The notes: a model not told the origin generated them from the letters alone. Counted from the first letter of the stretch, positions 43,959 to 53,703 are shown. The stretch: DNA of 58,619 nucleotides from Ignavibacteriota bacterium (GCA_003170475.1 PMZI01000069.1:1-58619); one strand, 5' to 3'. Numbers and translations are program-made.

Positions 43959-45044
43959 ATGAAGAAGACACCGTTTACGGAAATCCATCGCTCCCTGGGA
44001 GCGAAGCTCGTGGAGTTTGCGGGGTTCGAGATGCCGGTTCAGTACAGCGGCATTATCGATGAGCATCTCGCAGTTCGAAACAGGGTTGGCGTTTTTGACG
44101 TTACTCACATGGGAGAGTTTATTGTTCGCGGAAAAGATGCAGCTGCTTTTCTTCAGAAGATGACCGTCAATGATGTGTCGAAGTTGTACGAAGGACGCGT
44201 ACAGTATTCCGCTATGTGCTACGACAATGCAGGGATCGTAGACGATCTCTTGATCTACCACTGCGGAGATCACTACATGTTGGTGGTCAATGCGTCGAAC
44301 GCCAAGAAGGATTTCGACTGGCTCACGTCACATCTCGAAGGAGATGTGACATTGACCGACCGGAGTGACGAATTCTCGCTTCTCGCGGTCCAAGGGCCGC
44401 AGTCACTCGCCACGCTGAAAAAGATTACTGATGTCGACCTGTCCGCGATGGAGTATTATCACTTCAAGACCGGACGGTTGGCGGGTGAAGAGATGATCAT
44501 CTCCCGGACAGGCTACACCGGAGAGCTGGGGTTCGAGTTGTATTTTCGGTGGGACGATGTTGCTGCAAAAAAGGTATGGGATGCTATCTTTGCTGCTGGG
44601 AAAGAATTAGGGATTACTCCGATCGGACTCGGAGCCCGTGACACCCTTCGGCTCGAAATGGGATACTGCCTGTATGGCAATGACATTGATCAGACAACAC
44701 ATCCCCTCGAAGCCGGACTTGCCTGGATCACGAAAATGAACAAGGGCGATTTTGTGGGGAAGAGTGTCATGGCGAAGGCGAAAGCGGAAGGCCTTCGAAG
44801 AAGTCTCGTCGGGTTCACGCTGTCCGAAAAAGCTGTCGCCCGGCACGGCTATCCGTTGATGGCCAACGGAAGCGAAGTCGGTCACGTTACGAGCGGCACG
44901 TTTTCTCCCTCACTCGAACGGGCCATCGGACTCGGCTATGTGTCAACCGGAAATGACCGTGAGGGGAACACCATCACCGTGGGAATTCGCGGCAAAGAGG
45001 TTCCGGCAACTATTGTGAAGATACCCTTTTTGAACAAATCGTAA
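43959..45044 (+). CDS. gcvT: Glycine cleavage system aminomethyltransferase (T protein)
   Basis: 361 aa. It moves the methylene group from the H-protein aminomethyl arm to tetrahydrofolate. GVFDVTHMGEF, GIVDDLLIY, SLLAVQGPQS, SRTGYTGELGFELYF and LGARDTLRLEMGYCLYGND are characteristic. The aspartate in GIVDDLLIY lies in the region of the essential Asp of GcvT. The start 2 bp after the transaldolase stop is used; the longer frame overlaps that gene. gcvH and gcvP are not in the window, and no glycine riboswitch is seen. Confidence 0.95.
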   Translation: MKKTPFTEIHRSLGAKLVEFAGFEMPVQYSGIIDEHLAVRNRVGVFDVTHMGEFIVRGKDAAAFLQKMTVNDVSKLYEGRVQYSAMCYDNAGIVDDLLIYHCGDHYMLVVNASNAKKDFDWLTSHLEGDVTLTDRSDEFSLLAVQGPQSLATLKKITDVDLSAMEYYHFKTGRLAGEEMIISRTGYTGELGFELYFRWDDVAAKKVWDAIFAAGKELGITPIGLGARDTLRLEMGYCLYGNDIDQTTHPLEAGLAWITKMNKGDFVGKSVMAKAKAEGLRRSLVGFTLSEKAVARHGYPLMANGSEVGHVTSGTFSPSLERAIGLGYVSTGNDREGNTITVGIRGKEVPATIVKIPFLNKS

Positions 45045-45065
45045 ACTGGGGCAGGTTGTTCACGC

Positions 45066-45851
45066 ATGAAAATTGACATTTGCTTTGATCCTTTTGAACT
45101 CGACGAGCTGGAATTGCGCGGCAAGAACATCATTGTCATCGATGTGCTCCGTTCGAGCACCACGATCGCCGTCGCTCTGAACAACGGTGCGCGCGAAATC
45201 ATCCCCGTCGAAAGCATTGAGAATGCCGTCAAGATCTCCGGAAGTCTTTTCGGCGATGTGACGCTGCGCGGCGGTGAACGCAACGGAAAAATCATCCAGG
45301 GCTTCAACCTTGGGAATTCGCCGCTGGAATACACGGAAGCGACGGTGAAGGGTAAGTCGATCATCTTCTGCACGACAAACGGTTCGGTGGCTATGTACAA
45401 GAGCCGTTTTGCTCAGAATCTTGCCATCGGCTCCTTCGTGAATATCACCATGGTCATCGACTTCATCAAGGAGATCCAATCGGATTTCCTCATCATTTGT
45501 GCCGGGAGGGCGAACACCGTCAGCAATTTCAGCCTCGAAGACACAGTGTGCGCAGGCATGATTGTTCAAAAGCTCTCAGCTGACAAAGAAATCAAGCTTG
45601 AACTCACTGACTCGTCGCTGGCATCGCAGGCACTCTACAAAACCTACGGCAAGGCGCTTCTGAAGTTAATGAAAAACACTGAGCATGGACGGTATCTCGT
45701 CGAAATCGGATTCGTTGAGGATATCAAGGTAGCCGCCGCGATCGATTCCTATCCGGTGTTGCCGGTGTTAAACGGCAATGTCATCAAGCTCCGGCGTGAA
45801 GAGATAAAACCTGCAGAAAACGAATCAGCGCCATCCAAGGGGAACGGCTAA
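45066..45851 (+). CDS. comB: ComB-family 2-phosphosulfolactate phosphatase-like protein
   Basis: 261 aa. The family removes phosphate from 2-phosphosulfolactate, a step in coenzyme M synthesis and in sulfolactate formation. VIDVLRSSTTIAVALNNGA, LRGGERNGKIIQGFNLGNSP, FCTTNGS and the CAGRANTVSNFSLEDTVCAGM segment are family-typical. No other coenzyme M or sulfolactate genes are nearby, so the physiological substrate here is uncertain. It sits between gcvT and ftsK, 15 bp before the latter. Confidence 0.88.
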   Translation: MKIDICFDPFELDELELRGKNIIVIDVLRSSTTIAVALNNGAREIIPVESIENAVKISGSLFGDVTLRGGERNGKIIQGFNLGNSPLEYTEATVKGKSIIFCTTNGSVAMYKSRFAQNLAIGSFVNITMVIDFIKEIQSDFLIICAGRANTVSNFSLEDTVCAGMIVQKLSADKEIKLELTDSSLASQALYKTYGKALLKLMKNTEHGRYLVEIGFVEDIKVAAAIDSYPVLPVLNGNVIKLRREEIKPAENESAPSKGNG

Positions 45852-45866
45852 CTGCCCGCGAATCCG

Positions 45867-48281
45867 ATGCCCGAACAAAATCCAGCCAAAGATTCGCAGA
45901 AGAAAAAGAACCCTGATCGTCGTCGACAGATCTGGTCGTTCATGGGTATCGTTTTTTCGTTCATGCTTCTGTTGAGTCTCGTTTCGTACACACCTGCTGA
46001 TCAGGCGAACGGACAAGTGCGGGTTCTGGATCTCTGGAAGGTCGTCACGCCTGATGAAGCATTGCAGGCGAAAGCCGACCGGACGCAAAACCTGCTCGGC
46101 CTCCTGGGCGCTATCATCTCCAATTGGTTTATCAATTCGACCATCGGCTACGCAATCATCATTTTGCCATTCCTCGGGCTCGCGTGGTCGTGGTACATCC
46201 TCCGCAAGAAAGATCTCCGCAAACTTATCCTCGCGACGAACTACGTCGTCGCAATCGCTCTTTTGTTTTCCGCGCTCATGGGATCCATTCGTCTCATCGG
46301 CGGAGTGCCGATGCTACCGATGGAATGGAGCGGGACGGTCGGCGATTTTGCTGCCAACACGTTGTATAAACTGATCGGATTAGTTGGGAGCTTCATTTTC
46401 CTCCTCGGACTCCTGACGGTCGTCCTGACGTTGTTGGTCGATCTCGACATTCAGCAGAGCTACGAACGCCTGCAAGAATGGCTCGCCAGGATTTGGGCTT
46501 GGGTTCAGAAGAAACGAGCCGGTTCGAAAATCGAAGTGAAGAAGGAAGAGGAATATCCGCTTCCACGGCGTACTGTTGAGATCAAGCGCGATCCGCAGGA
46601 GCATGTTCCGCCTCCTCCTGTGCCCAAGAGGATTCTCAACCGAGAGGACAAACCCCCGGCCGAACCTCCGATACTGCACGAAGAGGCTCCGGCGATCCCT
46701 GAGCTCGAAGGCGATGTTCCGCTGGATATCAACGCTCCAGTGAAAGAAGAGGAAGTGAATTTTGATGAGCGTGAGACTCCGGAAGATGTGGAAGAAGAGA
46801 TCGATTACATTTTCCCATCCGTCGAACTTCTCGATGTCGCCCGCGGCTCGGAAGAGGTCAACGAGGACGAATTGAAGGCGAACGCCGAACTCCTCCGTTC
46901 AAAGCTGGCTGATTTCGGCGTCGAAATAGAAAGTGTTTCAGTGACTCCCGGACCGGTGGTGACGCTCTACGAAATTGTTCCGGCGACGGGAGTGAAGATC
47001 AGCAGGATTGAGAGTCTCCAGGACGATATCGCGCTCGCATTGAAGGCGAAGGGAATCCGGATCATCGCGCCGATACCGGGGAAGGGGACCGTTGGCGTTG
47101 AAATCCCGAATCACAACCCGGCGCTTGTTACGTTGCGAGGAATCATCAATTCATCCAGGTTTCGCGATTTCAAAGGGTTGCTGCCTCTGGCAATGGGAAA
47201 GACGATCACCGGAGAAGCATGCGTTGACGACCTTGCCAAGATGCCGCATCTTCTCATCGCAGGCGCAACGGGATCAGGAAAGAGCGTGGGCATCAACACG
47301 ATCCTCACGAGTCTTATCTATCGATTGCATCCGAGCGACGTGAAGTTCGTTATTATTGATCCGAAGAAGATCGAGCTTTCACAATACGGGAAACTGCGCA
47401 ATCATTATCTTGCTGTCTCGCCCGACATTGAGGAAGAGATCATTACGACACCGAACAATGCGGTGCTCGTCCTCAAGAGCGTGGAAATTGAGATGGAGAG
47501 GCGATATGACCGTCTTGCTGCGGCGGGTGTGCGGAACATTGCCGACTATAACGACAGGGTCAAGAGCGGCCGTCTCCACGACACAGAAACGATAAAACAT
47601 CGTAAGCTCCCGTACCTCGTCATCGTGATTGACGAACTTGCGGATCTGATGATTACGGCCGCGCGCGAGGTCGAGGAGCCGATCGCACGACTGGCGCAGC
47701 TCGCCCGCGCCGTCGGAATACATCTTGTCCTGGCAACGCAGCGTCCGTCGGTCGATGTGATCACCGGCGTGATCAAAGCGAATTTCTCTGCGCGCATCGC
47801 GTATCAGGTCGCGTCGAAAATCGACTCCAGGACAATCCTCGACATGAACGGTGCCGATCAGCTGCTCGGGAATGGGGACATGTTGTATCTCGCAGCCGGA
47901 ACTCCCAAACCAGTCCGTATTCAGAACGCATTCATCTCGACGGACGAAGTGGAGCGCGTTGTCAACCACGTTTCGAAACAAAAAGGATATAGCCATCCTA
48001 CGATCCTTCCCTCCGTGTTCGAGAAGAAAAAGGGGGGTGGGGCGTCCGGCGGCGTGTCGACCGACGAGCTTTTCGAGGAGGCAGCGAAAACTGTGGTTCG
48101 TCATCAGCAGGGATCTGTTTCGCTTCTTCAGCGCAGGCTCAAAGTTGGATATTCGCGGGCTGCCCGTCTCATTGATGAACTCGAGGCGGCCGGCATTGTA
48201 GGACCATTTGACGGAAGCAAAGCGCGGGAAGTGCTTGTGGAAACCGACGCTGAGCTCGATGCAATTCTGAGGAATCTCTAA
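45867..48281 (+). CDS. ftsK: DNA translocase FtsK/SpoIIIE
   Basis: 804 aa. Four or five N-terminal membrane helices (about 20-190) anchor it at the septum. A proline/glutamate-rich linker (about 210-300) follows. The motor has alpha and beta RecA-like domains with Walker A GATGSGKS (466-473) and Walker B VIVIDELADLM. The C-terminal gamma winged helix (SLLQRRLKVGYSRAARLIDELEAAGIVGP) reads polar DNA motifs. It moves chromosome termini apart at division. Its stop overlaps the lolA start (TAATG). Confidence 0.97.
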   Translation: MPEQNPAKDSQKKKNPDRRRQIWSFMGIVFSFMLLLSLVSYTPADQANGQVRVLDLWKVVTPDEALQAKADRTQNLLGLLGAIISNWFINSTIGYAIIILPFLGLAWSWYILRKKDLRKLILATNYVVAIALLFSALMGSIRLIGGVPMLPMEWSGTVGDFAANTLYKLIGLVGSFIFLLGLLTVVLTLLVDLDIQQSYERLQEWLARIWAWVQKKRAGSKIEVKKEEEYPLPRRTVEIKRDPQEHVPPPPVPKRILNREDKPPAEPPILHEEAPAIPELEGDVPLDINAPVKEEEVNFDERETPEDVEEEIDYIFPSVELLDVARGSEEVNEDELKANAELLRSKLADFGVEIESVSVTPGPVVTLYEIVPATGVKISRIESLQDDIALALKAKGIRIIAPIPGKGTVGVEIPNHNPALVTLRGIINSSRFRDFKGLLPLAMGKTITGEACVDDLAKMPHLLIAGATGSGKSVGINTILTSLIYRLHPSDVKFVIIDPKKIELSQYGKLRNHYLAVSPDIEEEIITTPNNAVLVLKSVEIEMERRYDRLAAAGVRNIADYNDRVKSGRLHDTETIKHRKLPYLVIVIDELADLMITAAREVEEPIARLAQLARAVGIHLVLATQRPSVDVITGVIKANFSARIAYQVASKIDSRTILDMNGADQLLGNGDMLYLAAGTPKPVRIQNAFISTDEVERVVNHVSKQKGYSHPTILPSVFEKKKGGGASGGVSTDELFEEAAKTVVRHQQGSVSLLQRRLKVGYSRAARLIDELEAAGIVGPFDGSKAREVLVETDAELDAILRNL

Positions 48282-48919
48282 TGCGTAAGCTTTGGACCAT
48301 CCTGTTGTTGCTGAGCAGCACATTGGCATTCGGCCAGCAACGTGAATACACCGTCAAAGAAATCACGGACAAGCTCCAGAAGAAGTACGACTCTCTGCAG
48401 GATGCGACGGCGCATTTCACACAGCACGTAAAGTTCGGATTCTCGAAGATCGAGCAGAATTTCTCCGGAACACTCAGGATGAAGAGGCCGAACAAATATC
48501 GCGTCGAAACGGAGTATCAGACCCTCGTGACGGATGGGACCACCGTATGGTCGTACTCGCCCGTCAACAAGCAGGTTCTCATCGACCATTTCAAGGAGAC
48601 GTCCGATTCATTCGCCCCTGAGCAGCTCCTGCTCAACCTCCCCGCAAACTTCTATGCAACCCTTGTCAACCAGGAGAAGAAAGGCGAAGCCACGTGGATC
48701 GCTCTGAAGCTTGTCCCGAAAGACGATCAGTCATTCATCAAGTCGATGAAAGTGTGGGTGGAGGAGGGATCCTGGGTTGTCCGCAAAGTTGAGATGCTCG
48801 ACGTCAACGACACTGAGAAATCGTACACCGTTCAGGAGATCAAGATCAACACGGGTCTGAACAACGGAACATTTACGTTTACCGCACCGGCAGGGACAGA
48901 AGTCGTAGACTTGCGCTAA
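48281..48919 (+). CDS. lolA: Outer-membrane lipoprotein carrier protein LolA
   Basis: 212 aa. Signal peptide MRKLWTILLLLSSTLAFGQQ. The mature protein has the LolA half-barrel pattern: ATAHFTQHVKFGFSKIEQNFSGTLRMKRPNKYRVE, TDGTTVWSYSPVNKQVLIDHF and the late KVEMLDVNDTEKSYTVQEIKINTGL. It shuttles lipoproteins through the periplasm from the Lol ABC complex to the outer membrane. It is translationally coupled to ftsK by a 1-bp overlap; ftsK-lolA adjacency is common in many bacteria. Confidence 0.95.
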   Translation: MRKLWTILLLLSSTLAFGQQREYTVKEITDKLQKKYDSLQDATAHFTQHVKFGFSKIEQNFSGTLRMKRPNKYRVETEYQTLVTDGTTVWSYSPVNKQVLIDHFKETSDSFAPEQLLLNLPANFYATLVNQEKKGEATWIALKLVPKDDQSFIKSMKVWVEEGSWVVRKVEMLDVNDTEKSYTVQEIKINTGLNNGTFTFTAPAGTEVVDLR

Positions 48920-48935
48920 TCAGAGACGCCACTCC

Positions 48936-49967
48936 ATGCCACCACGACTCAAGAAGATTCTCCAGACGTTGATCGGATTTCTGATCGCAGCATTGTTTAT
49001 GTACCTGGCGTTTCGCGGCGTCAGTCTGAAGGATCTCTGGGCTTCCCTCCAGGATGTCAATTATCTTTGGGTTGCTCTCCTCATTCCTATTGTGCTCATC
49101 AGCCACTGGTTGCGGGCCGTCCGATGGGCGTATCTCCTTGCCCCGGTGAAACCAAATATCCCCACGCGAAATCTCTTCTCGGCGGTGATGATTGGGTTCA
49201 TGGTCAACAATGTCCTTCCACGTGTCGGAGAGTTTACCCGTCCGTTTGCTATTGGAAGGTCGGAAGGAATTTCTAAGAGTTCCGCGTTCGGGACCGTTGT
49301 CGTTGAACGCATCATCGACATGGTCACTTTTCTGTTCATCCTTTGTATCGCCCTTTTTCTCTCACCTCATTCGTTGGATCCGTTTTTCGACAACGTCGAT
49401 GCCGTGAGGCCGTTGTTCTTCGTCGGCTCGGTCCTGTTCCTGGGAATATTCGTTCTGATGTTCTTCAAGGGCGAATCGCTGTTTCAGCTCCTCAGCGTTC
49501 TGAAACACATTGTACCGAAACGGTTCGAGTCCCGCTATCAGCAGCTTGTGGATTCATTTCTCACCGGTTTCGCCGTGACGAAGATGCGGAGCCAGATCCT
49601 GAGGATCGTTGTCTTGAGTCTGCTGATCTACTTTTTCTACGCACTGAGTTTGTATGTGCCGTTCTTCGCGTTTGCTGCATTGGCAGGTCATAATCTTGAT
49701 TTTGGAGCGTCGGTCATTCTCCTCACGATCTCAACGATAGCATTCGCATTGCCTGCTCCCGGGGCCTTAGGGACCTACCATTCCTTTCTTACCGCGGCAC
49801 TTATCCGATTGTATGGAGTCGATCCAGTGACTGCTTTGAGTTTTGCCATCATCACCCACGAAGCTGGTTACATCATCACGACGGTGGTGGGATTGTATTA
49901 TTTCATCAAGGACCACATACGGTTTTCTGATGTGGTGAATGTCTCAAATGACAGCAAGGCGGTTTGA
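48936..49967 (+). CDS. UPF0104/lysylphosphatidylglycerol synthase-type flippase-like membrane protein
   Basis: 343 aa with about eight membrane helices. Family motifs: HWLRAVRWAYLL, MVNNVLPRVGEFTRPFAIGRSEGI and VVERIIDMVTF, then PAPGALGTYHSFLTAAL near the end. These are the core of MprF/AglD/UPF0104 membrane domains, believed to flip or transfer lipids. No catalytic aminoacyl-transfer domain is attached. It sits between lolA and the fused oxidoreductase gene (3 bp gap), consistent with an envelope role. Confidence 0.9.
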   Translation: MPPRLKKILQTLIGFLIAALFMYLAFRGVSLKDLWASLQDVNYLWVALLIPIVLISHWLRAVRWAYLLAPVKPNIPTRNLFSAVMIGFMVNNVLPRVGEFTRPFAIGRSEGISKSSAFGTVVVERIIDMVTFLFILCIALFLSPHSLDPFFDNVDAVRPLFFVGSVLFLGIFVLMFFKGESLFQLLSVLKHIVPKRFESRYQQLVDSFLTGFAVTKMRSQILRIVVLSLLIYFFYALSLYVPFFAFAALAGHNLDFGASVILLTISTIAFALPAPGALGTYHSFLTAALIRLYGVDPVTALSFAIITHEAGYIITTVVGLYYFIKDHIRFSDVVNVSNDSKAV

Positions 49968-49970
49968 CTT

Positions 49971-52166
49971 ATGAAGCAAGTGACACAGCACAACAAGACA
50001 GGTTCAGTGCAGGTGGAGCAGGTTCCTCTCCCTGCTTTGAAGCCGGGGTTCGTTCTTGTGAAAACCCGTTACACTCTGATCAGTGCCGGAACTGAGCGGA
50101 CGTCGATTACACAGCGGCGAGCTTCGCTCCTTGCCCGCGCGAAATCTCAACCCGACATGGTCCTCAAGGTCCTGGAACAGGTGAAACAGTACGGGCTGAT
50201 TACAACTTATCGCCGCGTCATGAACAAGCTGGAGTCCACAGCTCCCATCGGTTACAGTGTTTCCGGGACAGTTATCGCGGTCGGAGGCAAGGACGTCTCC
50301 GTCAAAGCCGGTGATCGGGTGGCTTGTGCCGGAGCGACGTATGCCAATCATGCGGAATATGTTGTGGTCCCGCTCCATCTCTGCGCGAAAATTCCGAAGA
50401 CGGTCACTTCTGAAGAAGCGGCGTACACAACCCTAGGAGCAATCGCGCTTCAGGGTGTGCGGCAGGTTGAACCCACGCTCGGCGAGTCAGTTGTCGTCAT
50501 CGGGTTGGGGCTCCTGGGCCAGCTCACGATCCAATTGCTGAAAGCGAGCGGCTGTATCGTGATCGGAGTTGATCTGGACGAGACGACCCTGCAACTGGCC
50601 CGGGAATCCGGAGCAGACATTGCGGTTCGCCGGGATACGGGAGATATCAAAAATGTTATTCGGGCGGCCACGAGGGGGCTCGGCGCTGATGCTGTGATCA
50701 TCACGGCGGCAACTCCGAGCAATGACCCTGTTGAGCTTGCGGGAGAGCTCTGCCGCGAGAAGGGCCGCGTTGTTCTTGTCGGAGATGTCGGTTTGAATCT
50801 ACCGCGACCTCCATACTATGTGAAAGAACTCGACTTCAGGTTATCGCGCTCCCTTGGACCCGGCCGCTACGATCCGGAATATGAAGAGCGCGGCAAGGAC
50901 TATCCCGCCGGATATGTCCGGTGGTCCGAAAACCGCAACATGCAGGAGTTCCTCCGATTGGTTGGAACGCATCAGGTCGATCTGCAGAAGCTGACGACCC
51001 ACCGGTTCACCGTCGATGAAGCGCCGGCAGCCTACGCCATGATCACCGGGAGCAAATCGAAAAGACGTGAACATTATGTCGGCGTTCTTCTTGATTATGG
51101 CGATCGCGAATCCGAGTCCTTAGATGAAATGCCGCGAACGGTGAAGATCGCGACAAAACAGGATGTCTCAGCATCGGTCTCTGTGAAGATCGGTTTCATC
51201 GGTGCAGGGAATTTTGCGCAAGCTTTCCTCATCCCCAACATTGAGCGGTCTCGCATCACTTCGCTTGTTGGTGTCTGTAACGCAAACGGCCTTAGCGCAA
51301 CAAATGCTGCCCGGACGTTTGGATTTGAGTTCGCGACGAGCGATCCGTCGGAGGTTATCGGGAACGAATCGATCAACACGGTGTTCATCGCCACGAGACA
51401 TAACCTCCATGCTCCACTCGCCGTCGAAGCACTGAAGGCGGGGAAGAGCGTGTTCGTCGAAAAGCCGCTCGCGATGAATGCTGACCAACTCAAGGAAATC
51501 CAGAAGGCTTGCAAGTCGGTTTCAACGACCGATCGGCCGCCGATCTTGATGGTTGGATTCAATCGTCGATTTGCGCCGCATGTTCAGCATGCGAAGCGCT
51601 TTTTCGAAAATGCCGTCGGCCCGTATGTTATTCAATATCGCGTCAGCGCAGGAGCGGTTCCGAAAACCCATTGGACACGGGATCCTCTCGAAGGCGGTGG
51701 AAGGATTATCGGAGAGGTCTGTCACTTCATCGACCTGATGCAATACCTGACTGCCTCCCAACCTGTGAAGGTGTATGCTGAACCGGTGTCAGGAGGCGCG
51801 GGCGCTTCTGCGGACGATGACTCTGTCATCATTACGGTCAAATTCCTCGATGGCTCAGTCGGCACGATCAGCTATTTTGCAAATGGTGACGCCGGTTTGC
51901 CGAAGGAAAGAGTGGAAATCTCTTCGACCGGCCGATCTGCGGTGATAGACAATTTTCAGCGGCTCTCTCTGTATCAGAACGGAAAGAAACGGGAATTCAA
52001 GCTCTCCACCATAGACAAAGGACACCGCGAAGAGGTGCGCACGTTCCTCGCAGCCGTCCAGGAAGGAAAGGCCTCTCCCATTCCATTCGACAGCCTGGTG
52101 ACAACGACCCTGGCGACCTTGAAAGTGGTCGAGTCGCTCCAGGTGGGAGTGCCCGTAGAGCTTTGA
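49971..52166 (+). CDS. Fused zinc-type alcohol dehydrogenase and Gfo/Idh/MocA oxidoreductase
   Basis: 731 aa, two enzymes in one chain. Residues about 1-385 form an MDR alcohol-dehydrogenase fold (GDRVACAGATYANHAEYVVVP, VVVIGLGLLGQLTIQL, GADAVIITAATPSNDP). The cysteines and glutamate of a structural zinc are not obvious. Residues about 402-731 form a Gfo/Idh/MocA fold (IGFIGAGNFAQAF, VFIATRHNLHAPLAVEALKAG, VEKPLA, GGGRIIGEVCHFIDLMQYL), with EKP and a GxxxxxxxHxxD-like segment for NAD-sugar chemistry. This bi-domain protein is known from polysaccharide and lipid-sugar loci; the reaction is unknown. It follows the flippase gene by 3 bp and overlaps the next gene by 4 bp. Confidence 0.9.
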   Translation: MKQVTQHNKTGSVQVEQVPLPALKPGFVLVKTRYTLISAGTERTSITQRRASLLARAKSQPDMVLKVLEQVKQYGLITTYRRVMNKLESTAPIGYSVSGTVIAVGGKDVSVKAGDRVACAGATYANHAEYVVVPLHLCAKIPKTVTSEEAAYTTLGAIALQGVRQVEPTLGESVVVIGLGLLGQLTIQLLKASGCIVIGVDLDETTLQLARESGADIAVRRDTGDIKNVIRAATRGLGADAVIITAATPSNDPVELAGELCREKGRVVLVGDVGLNLPRPPYYVKELDFRLSRSLGPGRYDPEYEERGKDYPAGYVRWSENRNMQEFLRLVGTHQVDLQKLTTHRFTVDEAPAAYAMITGSKSKRREHYVGVLLDYGDRESESLDEMPRTVKIATKQDVSASVSVKIGFIGAGNFAQAFLIPNIERSRITSLVGVCNANGLSATNAARTFGFEFATSDPSEVIGNESINTVFIATRHNLHAPLAVEALKAGKSVFVEKPLAMNADQLKEIQKACKSVSTTDRPPILMVGFNRRFAPHVQHAKRFFENAVGPYVIQYRVSAGAVPKTHWTRDPLEGGGRIIGEVCHFIDLMQYLTASQPVKVYAEPVSGGAGASADDDSVIITVKFLDGSVGTISYFANGDAGLPKERVEISSTGRSAVIDNFQRLSLYQNGKKREFKLSTIDKGHREEVRTFLAAVQEGKASPIPFDSLVTTTLATLKVVESLQVGVPVEL

Positions 52167-52873
52167 GACACGCATACGCAGCTCCAATAGTTTTGCTCGT
52201 TTTCGTCAGTACCTTCGTCTCGACGAAGTCGATAGCCCAGGTTGCAGGAGACTCGGCGTCTCATCGATTTATCGACTTTACCGCGGGGATGGGTATTGAT
52301 ATGCACTCGGCGACCTCCATTGTCAGTTACATCAATCTTAAAGGACAACCGAGGCTTGATGAGAAAGTGAATGAATTCTCATCGGCTGTCGAGTTCTACG
52401 CTGTTCCCGAATTACAGGTGTCGCGCGATTGGAGTGTTGGAATTGAGTATAGTCTTTTGATCAAGTCCTACGCGATCGACGATCGGTCGGGCTTCTCCCG
52501 ATCAGAGTTTTCCTATCAGGTTCATATGCCGACACTTCTTGTGCATCGACTCCTTCTTGGCGAAGGATACAGAGTGAAGTTGGGGGGAGGTCTCGGTTAT
52601 CATCTTGCAAGCTTCACGCAGAGTTTCCCGACTATCGGAAGCGAGGAGACATTTTCGGCAACGGGCCTTGCTTTCAAACTCGACGCAATCGGCAACACCA
52701 AGTTCGACGAGACATTTTATGGGAGCATAGGGGTTGATCTTCGCTGGGATTTTGAGGGTGCTCTTAAAGAGAGTCCCGGTGTTCCTTCCGGAACCGCTGC
52801 CAGCGTCCAACTTCCGAAAATGAATTTCTTTAGTGCCGGACTCAAATTCGGCGTCACTTTCCAACTCAACTAA
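52163..52873 (+). CDS. Outer-membrane beta-barrel-like protein, unknown function
   Basis: 236 aa. The likely start is a TTG overlapping the previous stop (TTGA). It gives a signal peptide MRHAYAAPIVLLVFVSTFVS ending near KSIAQ. The mature part alternates short strands with glycine turns (GYRVKLGGGLGYHLASF, DETFYGSIGVDLRWDF) and ends in FFSAGLKFGVTFQLN, like a terminal barrel strand. No named family is recognised. Co-transcription with the oxidoreductase gene is implied by the overlap. Confidence 0.75.
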   Translation: MRHAYAAPIVLLVFVSTFVSTKSIAQVAGDSASHRFIDFTAGMGIDMHSATSIVSYINLKGQPRLDEKVNEFSSAVEFYAVPELQVSRDWSVGIEYSLLIKSYAIDDRSGFSRSEFSYQVHMPTLLVHRLLLGEGYRVKLGGGLGYHLASFTQSFPTIGSEETFSATGLAFKLDAIGNTKFDETFYGSIGVDLRWDFEGALKESPGVPSGTAASVQLPKMNFFSAGLKFGVTFQLN

Positions 52874-52893
52874 TCACCGAACACTCATTCTCT

Positions 52894-53703
52894 ATGTCAC
52901 TTCTTCAAGCGCTTATCCTCGGCATCCTCCAGGGATTGACGGAGTTCCTGCCTGTCAGCAGCTCGGGTCATCTCGTTCTCGGCCAACATCTCCTGAACGT
53001 CCAGAATCCGGACATGCTCTCGTTCGATGTCTATGTTCATTTTGGAACGCTCATTTCGGTGTGCATCATCTTCCGGAAAGATATTGGAAAAATCGTCCTT
53101 TCTTTGTTGCATGCTTTGCGGACGAAATCTCTCCGATCCGCCTACGAGACGGATGAATATGTCCGACTCGGTTTGGCGGTTATCGTGGGAACCATCCCGG
53201 CCGGGATCATCGGCCTCAAATTCCACGACCAGATTGCCGAAGCATTTCGGGACCCGAAACTTGTGGCTGTCGACTTGATCGTGACAGGCCTCATTCTCTT
53301 TCTTACAAGGTTCACACGGGGCGTGACGCCGAAACGACTCGGCATGGTCTCCGGATTCCTTGTAGGGTTGGCCCAGGCCGCTGCTATTCTCCCCGGCATT
53401 TCGAGGTCCGGATCAACTATCAGCGCAGGTCTTTTCCTCCGGCTCTCTCCTGCAATGGCTGCACGTTTTTCCTTTCTGCTTTCGATCCCCGTCATTGCCG
53501 GCGCTGCGTTGCTGGAATCCAAGACGCTTGTCCGCCAGGGGATGGAGATGGGATACGGGCCATTTCTGGTGGGGATGGTCGCTGCCGCGATCACCGGATA
53601 CTTTGCAATCAAGCTCCTTCTCCGAATCATCGAGCGCGGTCGCTTCAGTTGGTTTGCTTTCTACTGTTTTGCCGTGGGTATAGCCGGAATTATACTGATC
53701 TGA
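52894..53703 (+). CDS. uppP: Undecaprenyl-diphosphatase (BacA type)
   Basis: 269 aa. It recycles the undecaprenyl carrier of peptidoglycan and polysaccharide synthesis by removing a phosphate, and its overexpression gives bacitracin resistance. GLTEFLPVSSSGHL with E17 and H26 and the second motif LPGISRSGSTIS with its arginine are present, in a multi-helix membrane protein of normal length. It lies 20 bp after the barrel gene. Confidence 0.97.
   Translation: MSLLQALILGILQGLTEFLPVSSSGHLVLGQHLLNVQNPDMLSFDVYVHFGTLISVCIIFRKDIGKIVLSLLHALRTKSLRSAYETDEYVRLGLAVIVGTIPAGIIGLKFHDQIAEAFRDPKLVAVDLIVTGLILFLTRFTRGVTPKRLGMVSGFLVGLAQAAAILPGISRSGSTISAGLFLRLSPAMAARFSFLLSIPVIAGAALLESKTLVRQGMEMGYGPFLVGMVAAAITGYFAIKLLLRIIERGRFSWFAFYCFAVGIAGIILI

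Noticed and set aside
43940-43960. Glycine riboswitch before gcvT
   Set aside because: Only 2 bp separate it from the transaldolase gene, so there is no room for an aptamer.
47379-48329. 316-codon open frame antisense to ftsK
   Set aside because: Covers the ftsK motor domain on the other strand; no independent signal.
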